Positions 24,789 through 33,718 are shown, counted from the stretch's first letter. The stretch is 64,000 bases of DNA from Marisediminicola antarctica (GCF_009930795.1 NZ_CP017146.1:2852001-2916000); one strand, 5' to 3'. The notes: generated from the sequence alone by a model not told the origin. Numbers and translations: made by a program.

Positions 24789-26024
24789 TTAGGCTGCGGT
24801 GGGGGTGAGGGTCACCTGGTATCCGAGGGTGCGGAGCTGGTTGATGGCGTTGGATTTTGTTCGGTCGGGGTGGCGGTTGGAGTAGTAGTTCGGTCCGAGT
24901 TCGGTGAAGGCTTCCCCGGTGGTGCCCATCTTCCAGACGGCGACAAGGATGCTGTGCTCGAGGGCGACGATCGCCTTGATGCTGCCGCGCCGAGCGGCGA
25001 TCCGTCGGTATTTCACGGCGAGGTGCGTGTTCTTCTGTCGGGTGATGACCAGGGCGGAGATCCCGAGGGCGGCCTTCAGGTGCGCATTACCGGGGCGCGT
25101 TTTGGTCGATTTCACTCGTCCCGCGGACTCGTTCGATCCCGGACAGACCCCGGCCCAGGACGCAAGATGTCCGGGGCTGGGGAAAATATGCATGTTCCCG
25201 CCGGTCTCGGCGATGATCACGTCCGCAACACGAACAGAGACCCCCGGAATGGTGGTGAGGGTCTCTCGAAAGACCCGAAAGGGTTCCATCACCACCTCGA
25301 TTCGGGCGGTGATCTCATCGATCAGGGTCGCACTGTGATCGAGTTGGGTGAGGTGCAGGTTCACCATGAACGCGTGGTGGTCCCTAAACCGTCCGGTGAG
25401 GGCTTCGACCAGTTCCGGGATCTTCGCCCGCAGCCGGCCCTTGGCCAGAGCGGCAAGTTTCACGGGGTCGCGTTCCCCGGCGACCAGGGCATCGAGGATG
25501 CTGCGCGCCGAGACCCCGTTCAGCTGGGACACCACCGAGGACAGCTTGATCCCGGCGTCCTCGAGGATCTTCTCGATCCGCTGGATATGCCGGCTGCGCT
25601 CCTGCACGATCGTGGCCCGGGTCCGGGTCAGATCCCGCAACTCCCGGATCGGTTCCGGTGGCACGAACGAGGCCCGCACCAGTCCGTGAGCGGCCAGTTG
25701 GGCCAGCCAGCCCGCGTCCGAGACATCCGTTTTCCGGCCCGGGAAATTACGCACATCCCGCGCGTTGACAAGCGTCACCGGCAGCACCGATTCCAACAGA
25801 TAGTAGAACGGCTTCCAATAATCACCGGTCGCCTCCATCACAACCGTTGTCACCCGGTTCGCGAGGAGATGCTCCCGCAACTCCAGCACCTGCGACGTTG
25901 TTGCACCCCAGGTAGTAACTTTCTGCTCGAACGTCCCGGGCCGTTTCCCAGGCACTCGAACACAGACCTTCACGTCCCGCTTGGAGATATCCATCCCCGC
26001 AGCACGCTCATGGACCACGTCCAT
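24789..26024 (-). CDS. IS110-family bridge-RNA-type recombinase (transposase), copy 2
   Basis: Same 411-aa protein as copy 1, with the DEDD residues D12, E64, D100 and D103 and the serine S300 intact, and the same AGGAGG-supported start. Both copies are full length, so either could mobilise the element. Confidence 0.95.
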   Translation of the reverse strand: MDVVHERAAGMDISKRDVKVCVRVPGKRPGTFEQKVTTWGATTSQVLELREHLLANRVTTVVMEATGDYWKPFYYLLESVLPVTLVNARDVRNFPGRKTDVSDAGWLAQLAAHGLVRASFVPPEPIRELRDLTRTRATIVQERSRHIQRIEKILEDAGIKLSSVVSQLNGVSARSILDALVAGERDPVKLAALAKGRLRAKIPELVEALTGRFRDHHAFMVNLHLTQLDHSATLIDEITARIEVVMEPFRVFRETLTTIPGVSVRVADVIIAETGGNMHIFPSPGHLASWAGVCPGSNESAGRVKSTKTRPGNAHLKAALGISALVITRQKNTHLAVKYRRIAARRGSIKAIVALEHSILVAVWKMGTTGEAFTELGPNYYSNRHPDRTKSNAINQLRTLGYQVTLTPTAA

Positions 26025-26314
26025 CATTTTCCTCCTCATCCCATATATTGACGGGCCCACCACGGAAGAGGTTAGGAAAAATCAGAAATCTGACACACGT
26101 GCTCGGAGCAACAATCCACAGTTCTCGTAAGAAAACCCCTCCTGCCACGCTGAATAACAAGCTCTCAGCATCAAGGAAAAACCGGCATCCCCGTGGCGAG
26201 CACCTCCATCATCCGTCCGAGCACGACGCCGCGCCAGACCCGCAACGCGACCCAACCCGAAATTCAGCAACCACCACGGAGGGGCAACGCCCCTGAGACG
26301 CTGAATAATGACAG
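26025..26314 (-). ncRNA. Candidate bridge RNA region of IS110 copy 2
   Basis: Sequence-identical to the copy 1 non-coding end, including the AGGGGC-AAC-GCCCCT hairpin and the internal GCTGAATAA copies. Because the region is unchanged between the two copies, both would encode the same target and donor guides, in keeping with their similar insertion sites. Confidence 0.5.
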
Positions 26315-26332
26315 CGAAACTCGCCGCGCGGG

Positions 26333-27745
26333 TCAGCGCAGCGTCTCGAGCACCTCGATTACGGCGCGCGGGTCGGTGGCGGGGTTCACGAACGCGAGGC
26401 GGAGCACCGTGCGCCCGTTCCATTTGGTCGGCACGCACAGCATCCGTCCGCTCACGGCCGCCTCATGCGACCACTCGCTGTACTGCGCGTCGGTGTAGCC
26501 CGGCCGCTCGAAGATCACGACCGACAGCTCCACCTCGCGCAGCAACTGCAGGTGGTCGGATGCCCGGATCGCCTCGGCGACCTCCTGTGCCGTCGTGATC
26601 GAGCTCTCGATCGCGTCGCGGTACCGGTCGGTGCCGTGAGTGGCGAGACTGAACCAGAACGGCAGGCCGCGCGCCCGCCGGGAGAGGTGCAGGGCAAGCT
26701 CGCTCGGGTTCCACGATTCCCGGTCGACATGGTCGAGGTAGCTCGCGTGCTGCGAGTGGGTGGCCCGGGCCAGCTGCGGATCGCGGTAGACGAGCGCGCA
26801 GCAGTCGTACGGGGCGAAGAGCCACTTGTGCGGGTCGACGATGAAGCTGTCGGCGCGCTCGATGCCGTCGAAGCGGTGCCGCACGCTCGGCGCGGCGAGC
26901 CCCGCGCCGCCGTACGCGCCGTCGACGTGCAGCCAGACGCCGAACTCCTCGCAGACGTCCGCGATGGCCGCGAGGTCGTCGACGATGCCCTCGTTGGTCG
27001 TGCCGGCGGAGGCGACGACGGCGAAGACGTCGGCCGACCGCTCGAGTTCTACGCGGAGGGCTGGCCCGGTGAGGTGCCCGCGCTCGTCGACCGGGACGTC
27101 GAGGATATCGACGTCGAGCGCCCGCGCGGCGGTCTGGATCGACGAGTGCGCGTTGGCGGAGCAGGCGAGCTTCCAGCCTCCGGGCGGGCGGGAACCACGA
27201 CGGGTGAGCGCCGTCTCGCGCGCGGTGAGCAGAGCGGAGAGATTGCCGGAGGTGCCACCGGAGACGAAGCATCCGCCCGCCCCCTCCGGCCAGCCGAGCA
27301 GCCCCACGAGCCAGGCGATGGCCTCGTTCTCGGCGTAGATCGCGCCGGCGCCGGCCTCCCAGAGCCCGCCGAAAATGTTCGCGGAGCTCGTCACGAAGTC
27401 GAAGGCGATCGCGGCTCGCGTCGGGGCAGCCGCGATGTAGGCGAGGTTGAGCGGATCGTCCTGCGAGCGGGTCGCCGGCTCGAGCACGCGGTCGAACACG
27501 TCGAGGGCGGCTGCTCCCCCGATTCCGGATGCCGTGATCGTCGGTCCGGCGTCCGCCGCGAGCTCCGAGGCGGAGCGCGCGGTCGAGAGCGGATCGGTGT
27601 GCCGCACGACCCGCTTGGCGGACCACTCGATGGCGAGGTCGACGACGTCGGACTCGTCACCCCAGATCGGATGCGGGAAGGTCGCGTGCGGGTCGGCGGG
27701 CGCCGCCTCGGGATCGCCGGCCGCGGCCGGATCTGTCGTCGTCAT
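26333..27745 (-). CDS. Aromatic L-amino acid decarboxylase-like PLP enzyme
   Basis: A 470-aa group II pyridoxal-phosphate decarboxylase. The PLP lysine is K307 in FIVDPHKWLF. HVDGAYGG supplies the Asp that pairs with the pyridine nitrogen, and FVSGGTSGNLSAL is the phosphate-side loop. Homologues include tyrosine/DOPA/tryptophan decarboxylases, and also aldehyde synthases that turn the amino acid directly into an aldehyde. Starts 8 bp after the P450 stop, so the two are co-transcribed. It would supply or consume the aromatic amine of the island. Exact amino acid unknown. Confidence 0.88.
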   Translation of the reverse strand: MTTTDPAAAGDPEAAPADPHATFPHPIWGDESDVVDLAIEWSAKRVVRHTDPLSTARSASELAADAGPTITASGIGGAAALDVFDRVLEPATRSQDDPLNLAYIAAAPTRAAIAFDFVTSSANIFGGLWEAGAGAIYAENEAIAWLVGLLGWPEGAGGCFVSGGTSGNLSALLTARETALTRRGSRPPGGWKLACSANAHSSIQTAARALDVDILDVPVDERGHLTGPALRVELERSADVFAVVASAGTTNEGIVDDLAAIADVCEEFGVWLHVDGAYGGAGLAAPSVRHRFDGIERADSFIVDPHKWLFAPYDCCALVYRDPQLARATHSQHASYLDHVDRESWNPSELALHLSRRARGLPFWFSLATHGTDRYRDAIESSITTAQEVAEAIRASDHLQLLREVELSVVIFERPGYTDAQYSEWSHEAAVSGRMLCVPTKWNGRTVLRLAFVNPATDPRAVIEVLETLR

Positions 27746-27753
27746 GCCGTTCC

Positions 27754-29004
27754 TTACTTCAGCTCCACCTTCACCGGGAAGCGCTTGATGCCGTTGACGA
27801 AGTTGCTGCGCAGCCGGGAGACCTCGCCCATCTGCTGCACGCTCGTGATGCGCGGCAACAGGTCTTCGAACATGATCTTAATCTCGAGCCGGGCGAGCGC
27901 GTTGCCCATGCACATGTGCGGGCCCCCTCGACCGAAGGCCATGTGCTCGTTCGGGTTGCGGGTCACGTCCATGCGGTAGGGGTCGTCGAACACCTGCGGG
28001 TCGCGGTTGCCGGCTGCGAACCAGGTGACGACCTTGTCGCCCTGCTTAATCGCCTGGCCGCGGATTTCGGTGTCGCGCGTCGCCGTGCGGCGGAAGTGGT
28101 AGACCGGACTCGCGAGGCGCAAAAACTCCTCGACCGCCCACGGGATCAGCTCCGGGCGCTCCTGCAGCAGCTCGAGCTGGTCGGGGTTCTGCATGAGGTA
28201 GTTCATCGAGTGGGTGATCGTGTGCCGGGTGGTCTCGTTGCCGGCGACGACGAGCAGCAGGAAGTAGCTGTTGAAGTCGCGTTCGGAGAGCGGGATGCCG
28301 TCCATCGGCTCCTGGTTGACGAGGCGCGAGACGAGGTCGACACCGCTGCGGCCGCGGCGACGGTCGGCGAGCGCCCGCCCGTAGTCGAAGACCTCCTGGG
28401 CCGCGGGTGAGCGGAACGGCAGCAGCCGGTACTTCTCGCTCTCCTCGGAGTCGGCCAGCACGTCCGCGTGCTCGGGGTCGGTGTTGCCGACCATGCGGTT
28501 GCCCCAGTCGATGAGCTGGTGGATGTCGGCATCCGGCACATCGAGCATCCGTGCGAGCACCCGGATCGGGAAGTCGGCGGCGACCTCAGCCACGAAGTCG
28601 AACTCGCCGAGCGCGAAGGCCTGGTCGAGGGTGGTCGCGGTGAGTCCGCGCAGGAATGTCTCGTAGCCGGCGACAGCCTTCGGGGTGAACTCCCCCTGCA
28701 TCAGTCGGCGCAGGGCGCGGTGACGCACCCCGTCGGTCTCGAGCATCGACTTGCGCGCCTCGATCTGGTCGGCGTCGAGCTCCTCAAGGTTGACGGTGCC
28801 CTTCTCGCTCGAGAAGGTCTCGGTGTCGCGCAGCACGTGCACGATGTCGTGGTACCCGGTAAGCGACCAGAACCCGTGGTTCGGTGCCTCCTCCTCGTCC
28901 CAGTGCACGGGCGCCTGCGCCCGCAGCTCGTCGAATACCTGCCACGGGGGCGCCTGCTCGAACAGATCGAGGTCGGCCAGCGTGACGTTCGTCATTGAAG
29001 TCAT
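27754..29004 (-). CDS. Cytochrome P450 monooxygenase
   Basis: A 416-aa soluble bacterial P450. Motifs: I-helix oxygen-binding AGNETT (254-259), K-helix ExxR as EFLR (293-296), and heme ligand C365 in FGRGGPHMCMG. The start is supported by AAGGAG six bases upstream; an ATG three codons in is possible. It needs a ferredoxin and reductase, and a matching pair is encoded 4.7 kb away in the hpa-type operon. First gene of a P450-decarboxylase operon and divergent from marR, with a perfect 20-bp palindrome directly upstream of its RBS. Hydroxylation, O-demethylation or N-alpha oxidation of an aromatic substrate is plausible. Confidence 0.95.
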   Translation of the reverse strand: MTSMTNVTLADLDLFEQAPPWQVFDELRAQAPVHWDEEEAPNHGFWSLTGYHDIVHVLRDTETFSSEKGTVNLEELDADQIEARKSMLETDGVRHRALRRLMQGEFTPKAVAGYETFLRGLTATTLDQAFALGEFDFVAEVAADFPIRVLARMLDVPDADIHQLIDWGNRMVGNTDPEHADVLADSEESEKYRLLPFRSPAAQEVFDYGRALADRRRGRSGVDLVSRLVNQEPMDGIPLSERDFNSYFLLLVVAGNETTRHTITHSMNYLMQNPDQLELLQERPELIPWAVEEFLRLASPVYHFRRTATRDTEIRGQAIKQGDKVVTWFAAGNRDPQVFDDPYRMDVTRNPNEHMAFGRGGPHMCMGNALARLEIKIMFEDLLPRITSVQQMGEVSRLRSNFVNGIKRFPVKVELK

Positions 29005-29019
29005 GTCATCTCCTTGGTG

Positions 29020-29039
29020 ATTGTTCGGGGACGAACAAT
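29020..29039. promoter_or_regulatory. Perfect 20-bp palindrome in the P450/marR promoter region
   Basis: ATTGTTCG-GGGA-CGAACAAT lies 15 bp upstream of the P450 ATG and about 100 bp upstream of marR. Its size and symmetry suit a MarR-family dimer. The core recurs at 18101-18116. Confidence 0.7.
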
Positions 29040-29141
29040 TACTATCAGAACCATAATCGATCGCGCGCACACTCGGGCACGAATTTCTTGCCCGAGCGGT
29101 CGAATAGAGTACGTGCGTCACCATTCGACGAGGAGCACCAC

Positions 29142-29660
29142 ATGGCCGGACCGTTCACGCTTGCCGAGACGGAGCGCCAGGTGAGCGAACGCCTCGGCGG
29201 ACTCCCCCTCGACTACGCCGCGATGGCCGTCACCTCGAACCTGTTCCGTGCCGCGAACGCCGTACGCAACCACCTCGAGCGATCGGTGCTCGCCCAGCAC
29301 AACCTCTCCTGGACCGGCTTCGTGGTGCTCTGGGTCACCTGGATCTGGGAGCCTATCGAGACTCGTCAGATCGCCCTCGAGGGTGGATTCTCCAAGGCGA
29401 CGCTCACCGGCGTGCTCACGACCCTTCAGGATCGCGGCTGGGTCACCCGCGAGCGCAGCCAGACCGACGGGCGCCTCGTGCTCGTGCGCCTGACCGATGA
29501 CGGCCGAGCGATGATGACGGAGCTGTTCCCCGAGTTCAACCTCGAGGAGCAGCACATCTCGGGCCCCATCGACGTCGCCCGCCGCGAGGAACTCGCCGAG
29601 ATGCTGCGTCTCATCACGGTCAACGTCGAGAGGGCCGACTCGACGATTCCGCCTGCCTGA
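29142..29660 (+). CDS. MarR-family transcriptional regulator
   Basis: A 172-aa winged-helix protein starting at the ATG with GAGGAG upstream. The DNA-binding core runs through TRQIALEGGFSKATLTGVLTTLQDRGWV with the wing RERSQTDGRLVLVRLT (each a recognised MarR piece: recognition helix KATLTGVLTTL, wing D.R). An N-terminal dimerisation helix precedes it. Divergent from the P450 operon, it is the only regulator inside the catabolic island and the natural candidate reader of the GTTC...GAAC palindromes. Its 3' end overlaps the convergent hydrolase gene by 41 bp. Confidence 0.92.
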   Translation: MAGPFTLAETERQVSERLGGLPLDYAAMAVTSNLFRAANAVRNHLERSVLAQHNLSWTGFVVLWVTWIWEPIETRQIALEGGFSKATLTGVLTTLQDRGWVTRERSQTDGRLVLVRLTDDGRAMMTELFPEFNLEEQHISGPIDVARREELAEMLRLITVNVERADSTIPPA

Positions 29661-30330
29661 CGAGCTCGGCGAATATCGCGGCCTGGTCGGGATCGCTCGC
29701 CGCGGTGTCCTCCGGATGCCATTGCACGCCGATCGCCCAGCCCGGCGCGTCGATCAGCACGGCCTCCGGCACCCCGTCGGTCGCACGCGCGACGACGGTG
29801 ACGCCCTCGCCGAGCCGGTCGAGGGCCTGGTGGTGGTAGCAGGATGCCCGCACCGAGGGCCCCGCGACGCCGAAGCGGGCGTGCGCGCGGTCGAAGAGCA
29901 CGTCGTGTTCGTGGTGCCGGTGGTGCACGGGCAGATTCTGCACGAGAGATCCCCCGCGCACGACGTTGACAATGTGCAGTCCACGGCAGATCGCGAGAAG
30001 CGGGATGCCGCCCGCCAGGGCGACCCGCGCGAGGTCGAGGTCGACGGCATCCTGCATCGCGTCAACGTCGTAGACGCTCTCGTGCCGGCTCGGCTCGCCG
30101 TAGGTCGCCGGGTCGAGGTCGCCGCCACCGGGCAGCAGCACGCCGTCGTAGCCGACGAGGCGCTCGGTCCAGTCGACGCCTTCGACGGGCAGTAGCGTGA
30201 CCGGGTCGCCGCCGGCCGCCCAGACCGACTCGAGCAGGGCCCGCGCGTTGACGACGGCGGCGAAGCGCAACGCCGAGGTCGAGCCGGCGAACCGGCCGAC
30301 GATTGCGATCCGGGGGCGAAAGCTGCTCAT
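29620..30330 (-). CDS. Gamma-glutamyl-gamma-aminobutyrate hydrolase-like (PuuD/peptidase C26)
   Basis: A 236-aa class I GATase-fold hydrolase of the peptidase C26/PuuD type. YDGVLLPGGGDLDPATYGEP is the diagnostic PuuD loop. The nucleophile is C115 (LLAICRGLH) and the rest of the triad H205/E207 (GVQWHPED). It releases glutamate from gamma-glutamyl adducts, which fits the GS-like ligase in the same island. Divergent from the hpaE operon with a 114-bp promoter region between them. The C terminus overlaps marR tail to tail. Confidence 0.92.
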   Translation of the reverse strand: MSSFRPRIAIVGRFAGSTSALRFAAVVNARALLESVWAAGGDPVTLLPVEGVDWTERLVGYDGVLLPGGGDLDPATYGEPSRHESVYDVDAMQDAVDLDLARVALAGGIPLLAICRGLHIVNVVRGGSLVQNLPVHHRHHEHDVLFDRAHARFGVAGPSVRASCYHHQALDRLGEGVTVVARATDGVPEAVLIDAPGWAIGVQWHPEDTAASDPDQAAIFAELVRQAESSSRPSRR

Positions 30331-30444
30331 GGTGTCCTCTCACGTCAGTCACGGAAAACAAGTTGTAGATGGGCGAGCTATTGCGTAGTGTATTTCATTA
30401 GCATCCGAATGACTTAACGACGAGCCCGCGGATCAGGGAGCAGC

Positions 30445-31923
30445 ATGACGAGCATTGACCTAGCTGACGTAACCGTTGCCGGAGTGTCGGTCGACACGAG
30501 GCATTACATCGGCGGCCGGCGCGTGGCCTCCGAGACCACTTTCGCCAACACCTCCCCCATCGACGGGTCCGAGCTCGGCAACATCGCCCGCGGCGGGGCA
30601 GACGAGATCGACCTCGCGGTCGCTGCCGCTCGCGACGCCTTTCCGGCCTGGGCCGCGATGCCGACAGCCGAACGGGCGGCGATCCTGAACCGCATCGCCG
30701 ATCTGGTCGAGGAGCGTCTGCCCGAGCTCGCGAACGTCGAGACCATGGACAACGGCGGACTGCTGCGCAGCAACCTGCGCGGTGTCATGCCGCGCGTCGC
30801 GCACAACTTCCGGTTCTTCGCCGACTGGGCCGTCAATCAGCTGAGGCACGACGACTTCGAGACCCGCGGCCACACCAATCACGTGTCCTGGGACCCCTCG
30901 GGCGTCGCCGGCCTCATCACGCCGTGGAACGCCCCGCTCATGCTCGCCACGTGGAAGATCGCGCCTGCGCTCGCGGCCGGCGACACGGTCGTGCTGAAGC
31001 CCGCCGAGTGGACGCCGCTCACCGCATCCCTGCTCGCCGACATCTGCGCGGACGCCGGGCTGCCCGACGGAGTCTTCAACCTCGTGCAGGGCTTCGGCCG
31101 GGAGGCGGGAGCAGCGCTCGTCGCGCATCCGGGACTGCGCCGCATCTCGTTCACCGGGTCTGTGCCCACCGCGAAGTCGATCGCCAGGGCAGCAGCCGAC
31201 AACCTCACCCCGTGCAGCTTCGAGCTCGGCGGCAAGAGCCCCTGCATCGTGCTCGCGGATGCCGACATCGAACTCGCCGCCGCGCTCGCGGTCGAGCAGT
31301 ACGACAACGCCGGGCAGGTCTGCCTCTCCGGCACCAGGCTGCTCGTGCACGAGAGCATTGCGGACGACTTCGCGGCGGCGTTCCAGGCCAAGGCCGCATC
31401 GCTGCGCCAGGGCGACCCGCGCGACCCCGACACCGACATCGGCCCCCAGGTGCACGCCGTGCACTTCGACCGCATCAAGGGATTCGTCGACCGGGCCGAG
31501 GCCGACGGCGCGAGCATCCTCATGGGAGGCACAGCCAACGCCGACCTCGGCGGCCTGTATTTCACGCCCACACTCGTCGGCGATGCCGCGCGCGGCAGCG
31601 AGATCCTCACCCAGGAGGTCTTCGGCCCGGTGCTCACGATGCAGAGATTCGCGACCGACGAGGAGGCCCTCGAGCTCGCCAACGGCACAGAGTTCGGGCT
31701 CGCCGCCGTCGTTGTGTCCGGCGACCGGGCGCACGCCGCCGCGATCACCGAGAGGCTCGTCGCCGGCACGATCTGGGTCAACTGCTTCTTCGTCCGCGAC
31801 CTGCGCGCGCCCTTCGGCGGATCGAAGAAGTCTGGCGTCGGCCGCGAGGGTGGCACGTGGTCCTTTGATTTTTACGCGGACGTGAAGAACACGGTCGTTG
31901 CACCTCACGGATGGAAGGAATAG
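30445..31923 (+). CDS. hpaE: 5-carboxymethyl-2-hydroxymuconate semialdehyde dehydrogenase-like
   Basis: A 492-aa aldehyde dehydrogenase with N162 (TPWNAP), E260 (ELGGKSP) and C293 (GQVCLSGTR). The C-terminal FVRDLRAPFGGSKKSGVGRE segment and WSFDFYADVKN closely parallel E. coli HpaE (FVRDLRHAFGG; YSFEVFAEMKN, recalled from memory), supporting oxidation of the ring-cleavage semialdehyde rather than a generic aldehyde. First gene of a five-gene operon that continues with the ring-cleavage dioxygenase 3 bp later. Good RBS (AGGGAGCAGC) before the ATG. Confidence 0.85.
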   Translation: MTSIDLADVTVAGVSVDTRHYIGGRRVASETTFANTSPIDGSELGNIARGGADEIDLAVAAARDAFPAWAAMPTAERAAILNRIADLVEERLPELANVETMDNGGLLRSNLRGVMPRVAHNFRFFADWAVNQLRHDDFETRGHTNHVSWDPSGVAGLITPWNAPLMLATWKIAPALAAGDTVVLKPAEWTPLTASLLADICADAGLPDGVFNLVQGFGREAGAALVAHPGLRRISFTGSVPTAKSIARAAADNLTPCSFELGGKSPCIVLADADIELAAALAVEQYDNAGQVCLSGTRLLVHESIADDFAAAFQAKAASLRQGDPRDPDTDIGPQVHAVHFDRIKGFVDRAEADGASILMGGTANADLGGLYFTPTLVGDAARGSEILTQEVFGPVLTMQRFATDEEALELANGTEFGLAAVVVSGDRAHAAAITERLVAGTIWVNCFFVRDLRAPFGGSKKSGVGREGGTWSFDFYADVKNTVVAPHGWKE

Positions 31924-31926
31924 CAC

Positions 31927-32835
31927 ATGGGTGAAATAGTAGGCGTCGGCCTTATCGCACACGTCCCGACGATCATGCTGCCGGAGGATGTCCGCCTGGA
32001 CATCAACGACGGGCACGAGATCAGTCTGGTTCCCGGTTTAGAGAAGCTGCGAAAGGACGTCTTCGAGACTGCCGACTACGACACCGTCGTCGTCGTCGAC
32101 AGCCACTGGGCGACGACCGTCGAGTTCGTCATCAACTCGCACGAGCGCCGCAGCGGCAAGTTCACCTCGGAGGAGCTGCCTCGCGGCATGCACGGGGTTC
32201 CATTCGACTATCGCGGCGACCCGGAGCTGGCTCGCCTGGCCGAGAGCTTCGCGGAGAAGAACGGCACCTGGATCACGCCGATCGACGATCCGGACCTCCC
32301 CGTCATGTACGCCACGATCAACCTGTGGAAGTTTCTCGGCGAGGGACTCGACAAGCGCTGGCTGAGCATCAGCATCTGCCAGACCGCGACCGACGAGGAC
32401 ATGCTCCGCGCCGGACGCGCGCTTGGCGAGGCGATCGCCGCGAGCGACCGCAAGGTCATCATCCTCGCCTCGGGCGCCCTGTCCCACACCTTTTACAAGC
32501 TGCGCGATCTGCGCAAGCACGAGGCGAGCGACCCGTCGCACATCTTCAGCCCCGGCGCCCGCGCCGCCGACGAGGAGCGCCTCGAGTGGTTCAAGGCCGG
32601 AGACCACGCCCGCGTACTCGAGACGATGCCCGAGTTCCACAAATTCCGCCCCGAGGCGATGTTCGGGCACTGGCTCGTCACCGCGGGTGCGATCGGCGAA
32701 GACCGCTGCACCGCCCCCGGCGCGATGTACAGCGAGTACGAGAACTCCATCGGCACCGGCCAGGTGCACGTGTGGTTCCCGCGCCCGGCCGAGGGATTCC
32801 CGGCCCCGAAGAACCTGACGCTGTCGCGTGAGTGA
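31927..32835 (+). CDS. hpaD: Class III extradiol dioxygenase, 3,4-dihydroxyphenylacetate 2,3-dioxygenase-like
   Basis: A 302-aa LigB-superfamily Fe(II) dioxygenase that opens a catechol ring next to the hydroxyls. Probable iron ligands are H12 (AHVPT), H60 (VVDSHWA) and a C-terminal Glu in YSEYENS. Several stretches match HpaD specifically: NDGHEIS, SGALSHTFYK, MPEFHKF and the end GTGQVHVWFPRPA. The substrate is likely homoprotocatechuate or a close analogue. Tightly packed between hpaE and an FAH-family gene (8-bp overlap). Confidence 0.88.
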   Translation: MGEIVGVGLIAHVPTIMLPEDVRLDINDGHEISLVPGLEKLRKDVFETADYDTVVVVDSHWATTVEFVINSHERRSGKFTSEELPRGMHGVPFDYRGDPELARLAESFAEKNGTWITPIDDPDLPVMYATINLWKFLGEGLDKRWLSISICQTATDEDMLRAGRALGEAIAASDRKVIILASGALSHTFYKLRDLRKHEASDPSHIFSPGARAADEERLEWFKAGDHARVLETMPEFHKFRPEAMFGHWLVTAGAIGEDRCTAPGAMYSEYENSIGTGQVHVWFPRPAEGFPAPKNLTLSRE

Positions 32836-33718
32836 GCCCGTGCGTGAATTTCGGCGCATCCTGCTCGACGGCTACCCGGTCGATGTTGAGCGGCACGGCG
32901 ATACCCTCGTGGCCGGCGACGGCCGCGAGGTCGCCGTCGACGACGCCGCGCACCTGCCGCCGACGGCACCGAGCAAGATCATCGCGGTGCACCTCAACTA
33001 CGCGAGTCGCACCGATGAGTTCATGACGAAGCTCCCTGCCGCGCCCACGTACTTCCACAAGCCGGTCACCGCGCTCAACTCGCACGGGGGCGCCGTCGTG
33101 CGCCCGCAGGGCTGCAAGTGGCTGAACTTCGAGGGCGAGATCGTCATCGTCATCGGGCGCACCTGCCGCAACGTGTCACCGGAGCAGGCGGGCGACTACA
33201 TCGCCGGCTACACCGTCGGCAACGACTACGGCCTGCACGACTTCCGCGATACCGATGCCGGGTCGATGCTGCGGGTCAAGGGCAGCGACACCCTCGCGCC
33301 GGTGGGACCCGGGCTCGTCACGGGCTGGGACTTCCGGGGCAAGCAGATCCAGACCATCGTCAACGGCATCGTCAAGCAGAACGACTCCACGGCGAACATG
33401 GAGTGGGATATGAACTACCTCGTCGCCGACATCGCGCGCACCATTACGCTGAGCCCCGGCGACCTGCTGTTCAGCGGCACGCCGGCGTTCTCGCGCCCGG
33501 TCGAGCCCGGCGACGTCGTCGAGGTCGAGGTCGAGGGCCTCGGCCGGCTGACCAATCACATCGTCACCGGCCCGACCCCGATCCGCACCGACGTTGGCGC
33601 CCAACCGACCGAGAGCGAGGAGGTGCGGTCGACCGCGCTGGGCGGAGACTGGGAGTTCCGCGGCATCCGCACCCCCTCCAAAGACCTCTACCCGTCGACC
33701 GTGAAGGAAACAGAATGA
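32828..33718 (+). CDS. Fumarylacetoacetate hydrolase-family protein (HpaG/HHDD isomerase-like)
   Basis: A 296-aa protein starting at a GTG that overlaps the hpaD stop; a GTG four codons later is an alternative. The FAH fold is visible: NYASRTDEF, PTYFHKPVTAL, LNFEGEIVIVIGR with the metal Glu residues, YTVGNDYGLHDFRD, and the GDLLFSGTPAF turn. In the homoprotocatechuate route this family decarboxylates and isomerises the C7-C8 dioic acids. The ring-cleavage neighbours support that role, but the exact step is not readable. Overlaps the ferredoxin gene by 4 bp. Confidence 0.87.
   Translation: MSEPVREFRRILLDGYPVDVERHGDTLVAGDGREVAVDDAAHLPPTAPSKIIAVHLNYASRTDEFMTKLPAAPTYFHKPVTALNSHGGAVVRPQGCKWLNFEGEIVIVIGRTCRNVSPEQAGDYIAGYTVGNDYGLHDFRDTDAGSMLRVKGSDTLAPVGPGLVTGWDFRGKQIQTIVNGIVKQNDSTANMEWDMNYLVADIARTITLSPGDLLFSGTPAFSRPVEPGDVVEVEVEGLGRLTNHIVTGPTPIRTDVGAQPTESEEVRSTALGGDWEFRGIRTPSKDLYPSTVKETE

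Larger units (their letters stand above)
24765..26314 (-). mobile_element. IS110-family insertion sequence, copy 2
   Basis: Appears identical to 7017-8566 over 1,550 bp and in the same orientation. Flanks differ immediately outside, apart from a shared CCCACCACTCC 3-6 bp further left. It sits 217 bp after the GATase stop and 18 bp beyond the decarboxylase stop, so no gene is disrupted. Identity between copies implies recent movement or recent recombination. Confidence 0.9.

Noticed and set aside
7017-26314. Composite transposon bounded by the two IS110 copies
   Set aside because: The enclosed DNA carries rpsO and pnp, and IS110 elements do not form classical composite transposons with terminal repeats.
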